Shown here one piece after another: positions 33,384 through 40,821 of a stretch of 54,836 nt of DNA. This DNA is from Verrucomicrobiaceae bacterium. Lineage in GTDB: Bacteria > Verrucomicrobiota > Verrucomicrobiia > Verrucomicrobiales > Akkermansiaceae. Location of the stretch: positions 1 to 54,836 of the forward strand of contig JAIXPW010000117.1 of assembly GCA_027485995.1 (NCBI GenBank), in the 5' to 3' direction. The position numbers were made by a program, and so were the translations under genes. Position 1 is the stretch's first letter, and each line of letters starts with the position of its first letter. The notes beneath the pieces are model-generated. The model searched no databases and had not been told where the DNA came from. It saw nothing but the letters and a program-made list of their open reading frames with translations.

Positions 33384-33476
33384 GCCTAACGTTTAATGTT
33401 GTGGTACGGCAGCGCAAGACTCTTAGAGCGAGGCGAACGAGAGGGCTTATCCGCCGTTGCCACCTACGACGTGTTC
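33384..33476 (-). repeat. attC-like recombination site with GTTAGGC core
   Basis: The right end is GTTAGGC, an exact GTTRRRY core, 7 bases before the next ATG. The left end is GAACACGTCG. Inner arms GTGGCAACGGCGG (33,463-33,451) and GCTGCCGTACCAC (33,413-33,401) pair with a two-base bulge. The stop codon of the preceding gene lies inside the left arm. Confidence 0.62.
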
Positions 33477-33845
33477 GGTGTTGCTTTTCATGGAGTTTGG
33501 GATCAAAGACGCCAATCTGACTTCGTCAGACATGCCGTTGAGTCGCAGTTGGTTAACTACTGCCTGATCTACCAGACCTGGACAGTCGATGCTCATCCAT
33601 GCATCAAAAAGACCCCTCCACATCTCGTTCGGCACGCCGCCCCTGGCCTCCTCAAGTAAATGGTCACCGACACAATCAAGCATGATGACAATCGCTGTCC
33701 GCTCGTGTGTCCGCGCATTCGCCTCGATTGGGTCAGGATGCGGCAATTGTGATCGCATGCCCATTGACTCGACGATCATCGAACGCACGACATCGTGATG
33801 CCCACGTCCGATCATCCATCTGATCATTTGTGAATACGTCGTCAT
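33447..33845 (-). CDS. Unknown cassette-borne protein
   Basis: A 132-residue protein without a recognised family, starting at the ATG at 33845 (MTTYSQMIRWMIGRGHHD). The longer frame up to 33965 would run through the attC-like site and overlap the preceding gene, so I reject it. The sequence is mostly helical with mixed charge, and there are no transmembrane segments. The final residues VVGGNGG come from the attC-like element itself, which provides the stop codon. It may be a toxin, immunity or metabolic protein; nothing in the sequence decides this. Confidence 0.55.
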   Translation of the reverse strand: MTTYSQMIRWMIGRGHHDVVRSMIVESMGMRSQLPHPDPIEANARTHERTAIVIMLDCVGDHLLEEARGGVPNEMWRGLFDAWMSIDCPGLVDQAVVNQLRLNGMSDEVRLASLIPNSMKSNTEHVVGGNGG

Positions 33846-33873
33846 GTTGATTTCATCACCGAGTGATAGAGTG

Positions 33874-33946
33874 GTGGCACCGGCGGCGGGAAGCTCGAAT
33901 TCAAATTGGGACGTTACCGCCGGTTGCCACTCACGGCTTGTTCTGC
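33874..33946 (-). repeat. attC-like palindrome between cassettes 2 and 3
   Basis: GTGGCAACCGGCGG (33,930-33,917) pairs with CCGCCGCCGGTGCCAC (33,889-33,874) over a 27-base loop. The left flank GAACAAGCCGTG matches the start of the other sites. I found no GTTRRRY core at the right end, so this copy may be degenerate. Confidence 0.5.
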
Positions 33947-34378
33947 TTGGGGATTCTCGATCCATGAGTGCTCCTGATCAAGGTTGCGCCGCAGATGAAA
34001 GGTCACTGTAGCGAGCACCATCCCGACGGCCAATAAGCCACCGAAGAACCGTCCAGCCGTCCTCCACTGCTTCTGGGAGTCTGCTGACCACAAGCCTGAA
34101 CGCTGACCTGCGAGAAACTGCCAGAGAATGATCACGAAGAGCGAGAGGCCCATAAGCAGGATCACGAATATCTGGAGAGGATCGCCATCGGTGGCACCAA
34201 GAACCGTCAAAAGTCCGATGTGAGCGATCAATGCGGCAAGAACGCCGACGATACACTCACCAGTTCCGATGGCTCTTGCGTATCGGAGACAGAAGAACGG
34301 TAGTGCCGGAGAGAGCAAGTAGGAGATGATCCAAACGGCCTTGGAAGGCGAACGATCGATGGCGTGATCTTCTGGCAT
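33914..34378 (-). CDS. Small polytopic membrane protein of the cassette array
   Basis: A 154-residue protein with about four transmembrane segments (AVWIISYLLSPALPFFCL, CIVGVLAALIAHIGLLTVLG, IFVILLMGLSLFVIILWQFLA, FFGGLLAVGMVLATVTF). Not assigned to a family. I use the ATG at 34378; a TTG at 34384 sits 6 bases behind the GTTCGGC end of the attC-like site, matching the spacing seen elsewhere, and may be the true start. The stop lies inside the next attC-like site. A small membrane protein following a SEFIR gene could be its effector partner, which is only a suggestion. Confidence 0.62.
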   Translation of the reverse strand: MPEDHAIDRSPSKAVWIISYLLSPALPFFCLRYARAIGTGECIVGVLAALIAHIGLLTVLGATDGDPLQIFVILLMGLSLFVIILWQFLAGQRSGLWSADSQKQWRTAGRFFGGLLAVGMVLATVTFHLRRNLDQEHSWIENPQAEQAVSGNRR

Positions 34379-34390
34379 CTTCAATTTCTT

Positions 34391-34517
34391 GCCGAACGTA
34401 GAGCGCGTTCACCCCTACCAGCGGGGGCGGACATCAATCACGGGGTAAAGGTTGTAGTTACGGAGAATCATCGAAACAGAACGGCTGGTAGGGGTTGTCA
34501 CGGCGCGGCTTGTTATC
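34391..34517 (-). repeat. attC-like recombination site behind the SEFIR gene
   Basis: It begins AGATAACAAGCCGCGCC and ends GTTCGGC. The inner arms CAACCCCTACCAGC and GCTGGTAGGGGTG are almost perfect complements. It is 127 bases long and related along its whole length to 32,798-32,925. TAACAA at the left end is like the start of VCR-type attC sites. Confidence 0.62.
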
Positions 34518-35960
34518 TCATTTTAGTGTGTCGAGCTTGTCCAAGTTCATTGCGCTCGAGAAATTGCGATTGAACTGGAAGTTGTGCCACTTTCCAACCT
34601 CAAGGCGCTCGATGCCTTCCTTTACCTTTTCTCGCAGATTGTCCGCATCGCTGACGCCCGTTACAGCCGCCAGTTTCTTGAAGCCCTTATGCTGGGTCGC
34701 ACGGAGGAAAAACGGATAGTCTCGCATGCGGCTCGCATAATGATGCGTCTGTGGATACCAGCGAGTATCAGGAGTAATGAATGCCATCAGAAGGACAAGC
34801 AGTTCCGCTTGAATCACGTCTTCGAAAGGGATGTCCTCGCGATCAGCCTGCCGCTTAATTAATTCTGCAGCTGGGCTATAAAGGCGCTGGCCTTCTGGAG
34901 CCAAGACGGTCTGAAGTGACTCCGAGTATCCGTAGAAACAGTCAAAATTCTCGAAGCGTTGATCGCCGTAGCGCTCAGTCTTCGGCATAACGTAATGCGA
35001 AGTGAAAACCTCATGGAGAGCACTATATGCGCCAGCCTTGAGTAGAGCGGCAATCACATACAAAAAGGTCTCATACACAAACAATGAGTGAGCCTCAAAC
35101 CATGCATCGTTCCACGAGTTGACCTCAGGTGGTCTGGACTTCAATTCCCGAAGTCGCTCCAAGAACTCGATCAATGCATCATTGAACTGTTCCGAGGGTG
35201 CCGCAGAACCTTCAAGCTGAACCCAATCAACAATATGATCTCGGACATGCTTCAATTGGGTGCAATCTGCTAGGATCTTCTCGCCAAGTGATTCGACGCT
35301 TGGACGCTCTCGGACTCGAAGCGAATCCGCATACTCAATGCAGGAGTCTAAAAAATCGTTCCGGTAGAGCCCGAGTCCCGGCTTGCCCTGCAAGATCGAC
35401 TGCTTCAGAGCGTTGAACTTGCCTAGCGAAGGACTCGCTGGAGCTCCCGAATCGTCCCGGACGTAAGCGGGTGTCTTCCCCAATTTGGGCTTAACATGAA
35501 AAGGCTTACCGTAGAGAAGTCGAATCAGTCGCTCCCAATTCTCATTGGCTGCTTCTGGGCTCGAAAAATCAATCCAGATACGCGATGACAGGAATGTCGG
35601 TAAAATGGGTTCTCCCTTTTCGTCGAATTCACAAACAATGGGTATGAACTTAGACTGCTCAACCTTCTCGTAAACTTCCTTGGAGATGATCTGAGATTCC
35701 GTTCCGACTCCTGCTTTTCTTGTATCGGCCTTCTTGGCGTATGCTTTGTCACAGACGACAAGCACATGAGTCACGCTCTCGTCTGTCACCATTCGCTCCA
35801 TAAACGCGTATTTGTCGTGGCCTTCCTTGAGATCGTAAACGTCGAGGACGACATCAACACCGTCCGAAACTAGCTGTTCCGCCCATTGCTGCACCAGCGC
35901 TTGGTGCCCTGGAGAACTCCAGCTATAGGAAATGAAAACCTTCGGTGAGTCGTCTTGCAT
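34518..35960 (-). CDS. SEFIR/TIR-domain protein (candidate defence effector)
   Basis: A 480-residue protein. Residues ~5-155 form a SEFIR/TIR-like domain: KVFISYSWSSPGHQALVQQWAEQL, SDGVDVVLDVYDLKEGHDKYAFMER, VTHVLVVCDKAYAKKAD and SKFIPIVCEFDEKG fit the SEFIR box 1/box 2 pattern. The remaining ~320 residues are mostly helical and unassigned. Bacterial SEFIR and TIR proteins frequently work in anti-phage signalling or NAD depletion. A glutamate that might serve as a catalytic NADase residue is not obvious (SQIISKEVYEK is a candidate region). I choose the ATG at 35960 because box 1 starts 7 residues later. It is the first gene of a cassette-like run, with a possible promoter at 36,001-36,029. 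Confidence 0.75.
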   Translation of the reverse strand: MQDDSPKVFISYSWSSPGHQALVQQWAEQLVSDGVDVVLDVYDLKEGHDKYAFMERMVTDESVTHVLVVCDKAYAKKADTRKAGVGTESQIISKEVYEKVEQSKFIPIVCEFDEKGEPILPTFLSSRIWIDFSSPEAANENWERLIRLLYGKPFHVKPKLGKTPAYVRDDSGAPASPSLGKFNALKQSILQGKPGLGLYRNDFLDSCIEYADSLRVRERPSVESLGEKILADCTQLKHVRDHIVDWVQLEGSAAPSEQFNDALIEFLERLRELKSRPPEVNSWNDAWFEAHSLFVYETFLYVIAALLKAGAYSALHEVFTSHYVMPKTERYGDQRFENFDCFYGYSESLQTVLAPEGQRLYSPAAELIKRQADREDIPFEDVIQAELLVLLMAFITPDTRWYPQTHHYASRMRDYPFFLRATQHKGFKKLAAVTGVSDADNLREKVKEGIERLEVGKWHNFQFNRNFSSAMNLDKLDTLK

Positions 35961-36000
35961 TTTTTGAGATAACAGTATTTGTTCGTGGAATCTAGCTGCT

Positions 36001-36029
36001 TGATATCGGCTCAGCCCCACATGGGTCAA
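36001..36029 (-). promoter_or_regulatory. Possible promoter of the cassette run
   Basis: On the minus strand TTGACC (36,029-36,024) and ATATCA (36,006-36,001) are 17 bases apart, about 40 bases before the SEFIR start codon. The -10 box overlaps a GATATC word that is part of two nearby palindromes. Confidence 0.4.
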
Positions 36030-36075
36030 CGATGCCTTGAATCCTTGATTTGACAACGATTTTCTTGGAGCATGA

Positions 36076-36136
36076 CCCTGATATCAGGGCCTTCTGGGTG
36101 CGGTTCGCCACGACGACTTGCCGGGGCTGATATCAG
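36076..36136. promoter_or_regulatory. Two CTGATATCAG palindromes, 49 bases apart
   Basis: CCCTGATATCAGGG (36,076-36,089) is a perfect 14-base palindrome, and CTGATATCAG recurs at 36,127-36,136. They lie in the 367-base gap (35,961-36,327) before the SEFIR gene, which otherwise holds no gene and reads as low-complexity CT-rich sequence at its right side. A paired operator for a dimeric regulator is a fair guess. Confidence 0.4.
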
Positions 36137-36327
36137 GAAGAATTGCGGATCTCGGGTTGGAGAGAAGAGGGATTGACTATTGCTGATAGTTAATTTTTGA
36201 CCTGTTGATTTGGAGGCCAAGGGCTACGGTTCTCGACCTCCGATCTCCGATCTCCTATCCTTTGTCTTTCCCTAGATCCTGACCCCTGACCCCTCTCTTC
36301 GAGGAAGAGCCCCCCTGAAGGAAGGGA

Positions 36328-37113
36328 CTACGAACGCAGAGACAGCAGCTGTGCGGCGATGCTGATGGCGATTTCGTGGGGATCGTTGTTGCCGATTGGG
36401 AGTCCTAGGGGGCAGACGAGCTTTTCCAGACGCTCGGGGGGGATGCCGGCCTCCTTCAATTCGCGGAGCAGGACGGCGCGTTTCGACAGGCTGCCAATGA
36501 CGCCGAGAAAGGGGACCAGGGCTTCGCGTTTGAGGAGGTCACGCAGGACCGGGAAGTCGGAGGCGTGGCCCTTGGTGATGGCGAGGACAAAGGAGCGGTC
36601 TTGAACAAGTGTGACGCCGTCCTCGAAGCTTCCGACCTGATGGGCTGTTAGATTGGAGGAGGTGGGAAGTTTTTCCAACCATTCCGGTCGGGTGTCGATG
36701 CAGTCGATCCGGCAGGCGAGGGGAATGAGCACACGGACGAGGGCCTGCGAAACATGACCGGCCCCGAAGATCACGAGGTGCCAGGGCGGGGTGGCGCTGA
36801 CCTTTTCAAACAGCAGGGTCATTTCCCCGCCGCAGGTCATGCCGATGTCGCGCTGGAGGTTCCAGCGATGAATCAGGGTGGTGGACGCGGAGTCGAGCAA
36901 GCTGGCGGCTTCGGAAAGCGTGCGGGCCTCGATTTTTCCGCCGCCGACGGTGCCTGTGTGGAGACCGTCGGAGGTGGCGATCAACTTGGCTCCAGCGTCG
37001 GTTGGGGTGCTGCCGCGGGCCTCGATGACGGTGACCACGATCAGGTCCCGACCCTCGCGATGCAGGCGGGCGATTTCCTCCCAGAGGTTCGTGGCTTGAA
37101 TGTGGTCCTGCAT
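36328..37113 (-). CDS. xdhC: XdhC/CoxI family molybdenum-cofactor protein
   Basis: A 261-residue protein of the XdhC family, which matures and inserts sulfurated molybdenum cofactor into xanthine dehydrogenase-type enzymes. Markers are VIEARGSTPTDAGAKLI and HTGTVGGGKIEAR at the N-terminus, the Cys of MTCGGEMTLLFE, the Rossmann-type VIFGAGHVSQALVRV, TKGHASDFPVL and the end CPLGLPIGNNDPHEIAISIAAQL. I use the ATG at 37113, since the divergent uraD starts at 37133. No xanthine dehydrogenase subunits are in the window, but the uraD neighbour supports a role in purine breakdown. Confidence 0.9.
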   Translation of the reverse strand: MQDHIQATNLWEEIARLHREGRDLIVVTVIEARGSTPTDAGAKLIATSDGLHTGTVGGGKIEARTLSEAASLLDSASTTLIHRWNLQRDIGMTCGGEMTLLFEKVSATPPWHLVIFGAGHVSQALVRVLIPLACRIDCIDTRPEWLEKLPTSSNLTAHQVGSFEDGVTLVQDRSFVLAITKGHASDFPVLRDLLKREALVPFLGVIGSLSKRAVLLRELKEAGIPPERLEKLVCPLGLPIGNNDPHEIAISIAAQLLSLRS

Positions 37114-37132
37114 CTGCTTTCCTCTAACCGGG

Positions 37133-37639
37133 ATGGCGGATCTTTCCAATCTGAATGCACGGTCGGTCGAGGACTTCGTCGGACAGCTGGGTGGTGTCTA
37201 TGAGCATTCGCCCTGGGTGGCGGAGGCTGTGGCATCGCAAAGGCCGTTTGCGGATCGCGATGACCTGATCGCGGCGATGCGGGCGGTGGTGGAGGCGGCG
37301 TCAGATGAGAGGAAGCTCATTCTGATCCGGGCTCATCCCGATCTGGCTGGTAAGTTGGCGAGGGCTGGGGCGCTGACGGAAGAGTCAAAGCGCGAGCAGG
37401 CGGGTCTGGGGTTGGATCGACTGACGGATGAGGAGTTCGAGGCCTTCACGGACTTCAACGAACGCTATCGGGAGCGTTTCGGCTTTCCCTTCATCATCTG
37501 CGCGCGATTGACGACGAAGCAGGGCGTGCTGGATGCGTTTGCGCGACGGATCGGACAGACAAGTGAGGAGGAAATGCGGACGGCACTTCAGGAGATCCAT
37601 CACATCGCGAGATTGCGGATATTGGATCTGGTGGAGTGA
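37133..37639 (+). CDS. uraD: OHCU decarboxylase
   Basis: A 168-residue 2-oxo-4-hydroxy-4-carboxy-5-ureidoimidazoline decarboxylase, the third enzyme of urate to allantoin conversion. The N-terminal FVGQLGGVYEHSPWVAE, the catalytic-His segment RAHPDLAGKLARAG, the SKREQAGLGLD motif and FTDFNERYRERFGFPFIICA are all present and diagnostic. Length fits bacterial UraD. The start at 37133 precedes the first helix. It is divergent from xdhC with a 19-base gap, so both probably share a control region. An inverted hairpin pair begins 6 bases behind the stop and separates it from the convergent DUF3108 gene. Confidence 0.95.
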   Translation: MADLSNLNARSVEDFVGQLGGVYEHSPWVAEAVASQRPFADRDDLIAAMRAVVEAASDERKLILIRAHPDLAGKLARAGALTEESKREQAGLGLDRLTDEEFEAFTDFNERYRERFGFPFIICARLTTKQGVLDAFARRIGQTSEEEMRTALQEIHHIARLRILDLVE

Positions 37640-37644
37640 AAATC

Positions 37645-37716
37645 GTGGCGGCGGATTCCATCCGCCAAGCCCATGCACCCTGAGATGCAGGCATGGCGGA
37701 TGGAATCCGCCGCCAC
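37645..37716. repeat. Inverted pair of the dispersed triloop hairpin, two-way transcript end
   Basis: The arm at 37,645-37,666 (GTGGCGGCGGAT and onward) is exactly complementary over 22 bases to 37,695-37,716. Each arm is itself a small hairpin with a TCC or GGA loop. The pair fills the gap between the convergent stops of uraD and the DUF3108 gene, and both stops are TGA 5 and 2 bases from it. Confidence 0.85.
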
Positions 37717-37718
37717 GG

Positions 37719-38522
37719 TCAGAACAGGCTCGCGCCGGTGAGGACGACGCGGACATCGCCGATGAAGACCTCGGCGCGGATTTCCAAGGGAATGCGCTCC
37801 TTGTCATCGCTGAGCCAGAGGGTGGCCTTCTTCAGCTTCTTGTAGGGCAGCAGGGTCATCGATCCTGGATCGATCTTCTGCATCGAAACATCGAGGCGGA
37901 TCGCATTTCGACCCTCGTGGACTTCGCGGCCTTCGACATAAGTGCGGACCAGATAGGGCGTATCACCGGGCTGGACGAGGAAGGCGAGGGTGACTCCGTT
38001 GTCGAGAGTCTGGCTGCGCACGAACAGCATCGACGAGAAGACATCATACACGGGGGAGAAGCCGAACTTCGTGGTGCTGCTGTATTTCAGTCCGGTCTCG
38101 GTGATGTGGGTGGTCTGGGTGCAGGTGACTCCGCTGCCAGAGTAGTTCAATGAATGGGTGGCGTTCCGGTCGTCGAGAGCTTCGACGGTGTGGAAGAGTC
38201 GTGGACGGAGCGTGGAGGGATCGAGCTCCGACCAGAACCAGTGCGAGTAGGTGTAGAGTGAGGCGGCGGCTCCGAGGCTTTTGCCACTGGAGGTCACGAC
38301 GTAGGCACCTGACTTCGCGTTGGCTGGATTTGCGAACTCGAGGTGAATTTCGCCGGCATCGAGAAGGCCTTTCCAACTGGCCTTGTAGTCGAGCTTACAC
38401 GGGGCAAGTCTCGGATGAGGTCCCAGCCTTGCCGGAGTGAGGATGGATTCCCACGAGGGAGCGGCGGAAAGCTGGCAGGCGCATGCGACCCCAAGTGCGA
38501 CGATGAGAGCAAGGTGACGCAT
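37719..38522 (-). CDS. DUF3108 domain exported protein
   Basis: A 267-residue protein with a signal peptide (RHLALIVALGVACACQLSAA-PS). It has the pattern of DUF3108: a start KLDYKASWKGLLDAGEIHLEF, an inner KYSSTTKFGFSPVYDVFSSMLFVRSQ and an end with MTLLPYKKLKKATLWLSDDKERIPLEIRAEVFIGDVRVVLTG. This is a lipocalin-like periplasmic or outer-membrane family of unknown function found in Gram-negative bacteria. The ATG at 38522 is chosen for the signal peptide. It lies behind rpoD with a triloop hairpin in the gap. Its own stop is next to the hairpin pair shared with uraD. Confidence 0.85.
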   Translation of the reverse strand: MRHLALIVALGVACACQLSAAPSWESILTPARLGPHPRLAPCKLDYKASWKGLLDAGEIHLEFANPANAKSGAYVVTSSGKSLGAAASLYTYSHWFWSELDPSTLRPRLFHTVEALDDRNATHSLNYSGSGVTCTQTTHITETGLKYSSTTKFGFSPVYDVFSSMLFVRSQTLDNGVTLAFLVQPGDTPYLVRTYVEGREVHEGRNAIRLDVSMQKIDPGSMTLLPYKKLKKATLWLSDDKERIPLEIRAEVFIGDVRVVLTGASLF

Positions 38523-38603
38523 GGATGCGATCATGACCGGATTCATGAGGATCACAATCGGGATTTCCGATGGAGGCTCGGAGCTGGAAGCTCCCGAGAC
38601 GGA

Positions 38604-38622
38604 CTGGAGCGGGACGCTCCAG
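38604..38622. repeat. Triloop hairpin behind rpoD
   Basis: CTGGAGCG-GGA-CGCTCCAG is a perfect 8-bp stem with a GGA loop. An imperfect relative, GGAGCT-GGA-AGCTCC, lies just to the left. The same CCACGGT-type flank as in the other hairpins follows. It is in the gap between rpoD and the DUF3108 gene. Confidence 0.75.
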
Positions 38623-38638
38623 CCACGGTGAGGCCTGA

Positions 38639-40699
38639 TCACGCCCCGGGCAGCTCGATGAAGCCTTCGAGCTTCCGGATACGGGTGGGGTGGCGCATCT
38701 TGCGGAGGGCCTTCGCTTCGATCTGACGGATGCGCTCGCGGGTGACCTGGAACTGACGGCCCACTTCCTCAAGCGTGCGGCTGTAGCCGTCCTTGAGGCC
38801 GAAACGTTGTTCGAGGACTTCGCGTTCGCGTTCTGTTAGAGTGTCGAGGACATCCTTGATCTTCTCCTTGAGCATCGAGAAACCGGCTTCCTCCATCGGG
38901 TTGTCGGCGGACTTGTCCTCGATGAAGTCACCGAAGGAGGTGTCGTCCGAGTCACCGACGGGGGCCTGCAGAGAGATCGGCTGCTGGGCCATCTTGAGCA
39001 CGGCGCGGACACGCTCGACGGGGAGGTGGATTTCCTCGGCGATTTCCTCCGGAGAGGGTTCGCGGCCGTATTCCTGGACCAACTGCTTCTGCACGCGCAT
39101 CAGCTTGTTGATCGTCTCGATCATGTGGACCGGGATGCGGATCGTGCGGGCCTGGTCGGCGATCGAACGCGTGATGGCCTGACGGATCCACCAGGTGGCG
39201 TAGGTCGAAAACTTGTAGCCGCGACGGTATTCGAATTTCTCGACCGCCTTCATGAGGCCCATGTTGCCTTCCTGGATGAGGTCGAGGAAGGAAAGGCCGC
39301 GGTTGGTGTATTTCTTCGCGATCGAGATCACGAGGCGGAGGTTGGCCTCGACCATCTCGGTCTTGGCCTTGAGGGCTTCCTTGAGCCAGTGGCGGAGCTG
39401 CTTGTTGGTTTCCTCGAATCCCTCCGAGGTGTGCCAGGCGTGTTGCTGGAGCTCTCGAAGCTTGGTCTGGAACTCCTTGTCCTCGGGATCGGTCTGGAGC
39501 TTGCGGGTGTATTTCCAGAACTTCTGTTGATACTCCTCGACGAGTTCGCAGAAATCCTCGGTCACCTTCTGCTTGTAGTAGAAGCGGGTGTAGAGGCGAT
39601 GAAGCGTTTGAAGGTTCTTGGCGAAGTCGTCGTCGAGCTTCTTCTTGCCGCGCGGGTTCTTGGCGGAGAGCTGGCGGAAGAGGTTGTCGTTCTCCTCGTG
39701 GAGCTGCTTGAGCTGATCGCACTGCTTCGGCAGGATCTTCATGTAGCGCTCACGCGACTCGATCTTCTTGTCGAGGATCACTCGGTCGAAGCGCTCCTTG
39801 CCCTTGTTGAGCTTGTCGGCGAGTTCGAGGTAGGAATCGGCGACGAAACCGAAAAGGTGGAGCTGCTTGGCCACCTCGATCTCGGCGTCCTCGATGCGCT
39901 TGGAAATTTCAACTTCCTGCTCGCGGGTCAGCAGCGGGACCTGGCCCATCTGCTTGAGATACATGCGGACCGGGTCATCGAGGATGTCGAGCTTCTGGTC
40001 GGCCTTGGCCTCCTCCTCGTCGCCATCGGACTCGTCGCGCTTCTTGTCCTTGAAGCGGTCGACCTCGGAGGCATCGATGATGTCGAACTCCATGTTGCGG
40101 AGGCGCTCCATAATGGCCTCGACGTCCTCGGGATCGACCAGGTCGTTCGGGAGGATTTCGTTGATGTCGTCGTAGGTCAGGTATTCCTGTTCCTTGGCGA
40201 GCTTGATGAGTTCGCGGATCTTTTCCTGGATTTCAGGAGTGTCGATGCGGCGCTTGGTCTGATCGGAAATCGGTTTCGCAGACGCCTTCGGGTCCACTGC
40301 GGGAGCAGGCGTCTTGGCTGCTGGCTTTGCGGCCTTGGCATCAGGCTTGGCGGGAGCGGCGGTTGGCTTCTTGGCCTCGACAGCTTTCGTGGCGGGCTTT
40401 GCCTCGGGCTTGCCAGGAGCCACTGGGGCTGGCTTGGCAGCAGGCTTCGCCGGCGCGGCTGCGGGCTTCTTGGCTGGCGCCTTCACTTCGGGCTTCTTCG
40501 CCGCCGTTTGGGCAGGAGCCTTGGCGACTGGCTTCTTGGCAACCGGTTTCGGTGCGGGTTTGGCGGGCTTGGCAGCAGCTTTCGGTGCGGGCTTCGCAGG
40601 CTTGGCCGCTGGCTTGCTCGCCGCCGGCTTGGACTTTGCGGGGGCCGGCGCTTTCGCTTTCGCTGCGGGCTTTTTGGAAGAAGCTTTCTGGTTCGCCAT
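38639..40699 (-). CDS. rpoD: Primary sigma factor RpoD with Ala/Lys/Pro-rich N-terminal tail
   Basis: A 686-residue sigma-70 factor. Region 1.1-like [27 protein letters not shown] follows the tail; region 1.2 is [22 protein letters not shown]; region 2 contains [30 protein letters not shown] and [17 protein letters not shown]; region 4 ends with [29 protein letters not shown]. About residues 5-145 are a low-complexity tail of AKP repeats ([12 protein letters not shown] and similar) that resembles histone H1 tails. I start at the ATG at 40699, because the longer frame adds a non-matching 42 residues; a TATACT box lies in the gap before it. It follows dnaG, as in the macromolecular synthesis operon of many bacteria, with a 122-base gap. 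Confidence 0.96.
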   Translation of the reverse strand: MANQKASSKKPAAKAKAPAPAKSKPAASKPAAKPAKPAPKAAAKPAKPAPKPVAKKPVAKAPAQTAAKKPEVKAPAKKPAAAPAKPAAKPAPVAPGKPEAKPATKAVEAKKPTAAPAKPDAKAAKPAAKTPAPAVDPKASAKPISDQTKRRIDTPEIQEKIRELIKLAKEQEYLTYDDINEILPNDLVDPEDVEAIMERLRNMEFDIIDASEVDRFKDKKRDESDGDEEEAKADQKLDILDDPVRMYLKQMGQVPLLTREQEVEISKRIEDAEIEVAKQLHLFGFVADSYLELADKLNKGKERFDRVILDKKIESRERYMKILPKQCDQLKQLHEENDNLFRQLSAKNPRGKKKLDDDFAKNLQTLHRLYTRFYYKQKVTEDFCELVEEYQQKFWKYTRKLQTDPEDKEFQTKLRELQQHAWHTSEGFEETNKQLRHWLKEALKAKTEMVEANLRLVISIAKKYTNRGLSFLDLIQEGNMGLMKAVEKFEYRRGYKFSTYATWWIRQAITRSIADQARTIRIPVHMIETINKLMRVQKQLVQEYGREPSPEEIAEEIHLPVERVRAVLKMAQQPISLQAPVGDSDDTSFGDFIEDKSADNPMEEAGFSMLKEKIKDVLDTLTEREREVLEQRFGLKDGYSRTLEEVGRQFQVTRERIRQIEAKALRKMRHPTRIRKLEGFIELPGA

Positions 40700-40821
40700 G
40701 ATGAAACTCGTAAGGTCGCTGAGAGGAGAAATCGGAACATGCGGGCACACTCCGACTAGTATAGCGCAACCGGACGAAAGCCCGGAGACGGGCGCGAATG
40801 ATGCGTCGGGACCCCGACCCG

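Noticed and set aside
33914..35960. Thoeris or another named TIR defence system
   Set aside because: No SLOG/SIR2-type partner is adjacent; the companion gene is a small membrane protein, so no named system can be assigned.
39026..40759. Plus-strand open frame of 577 codons, Leu/Gly-rich
   Set aside because: Antisense to rpoD; caused by high GC and the AKP repeat region.
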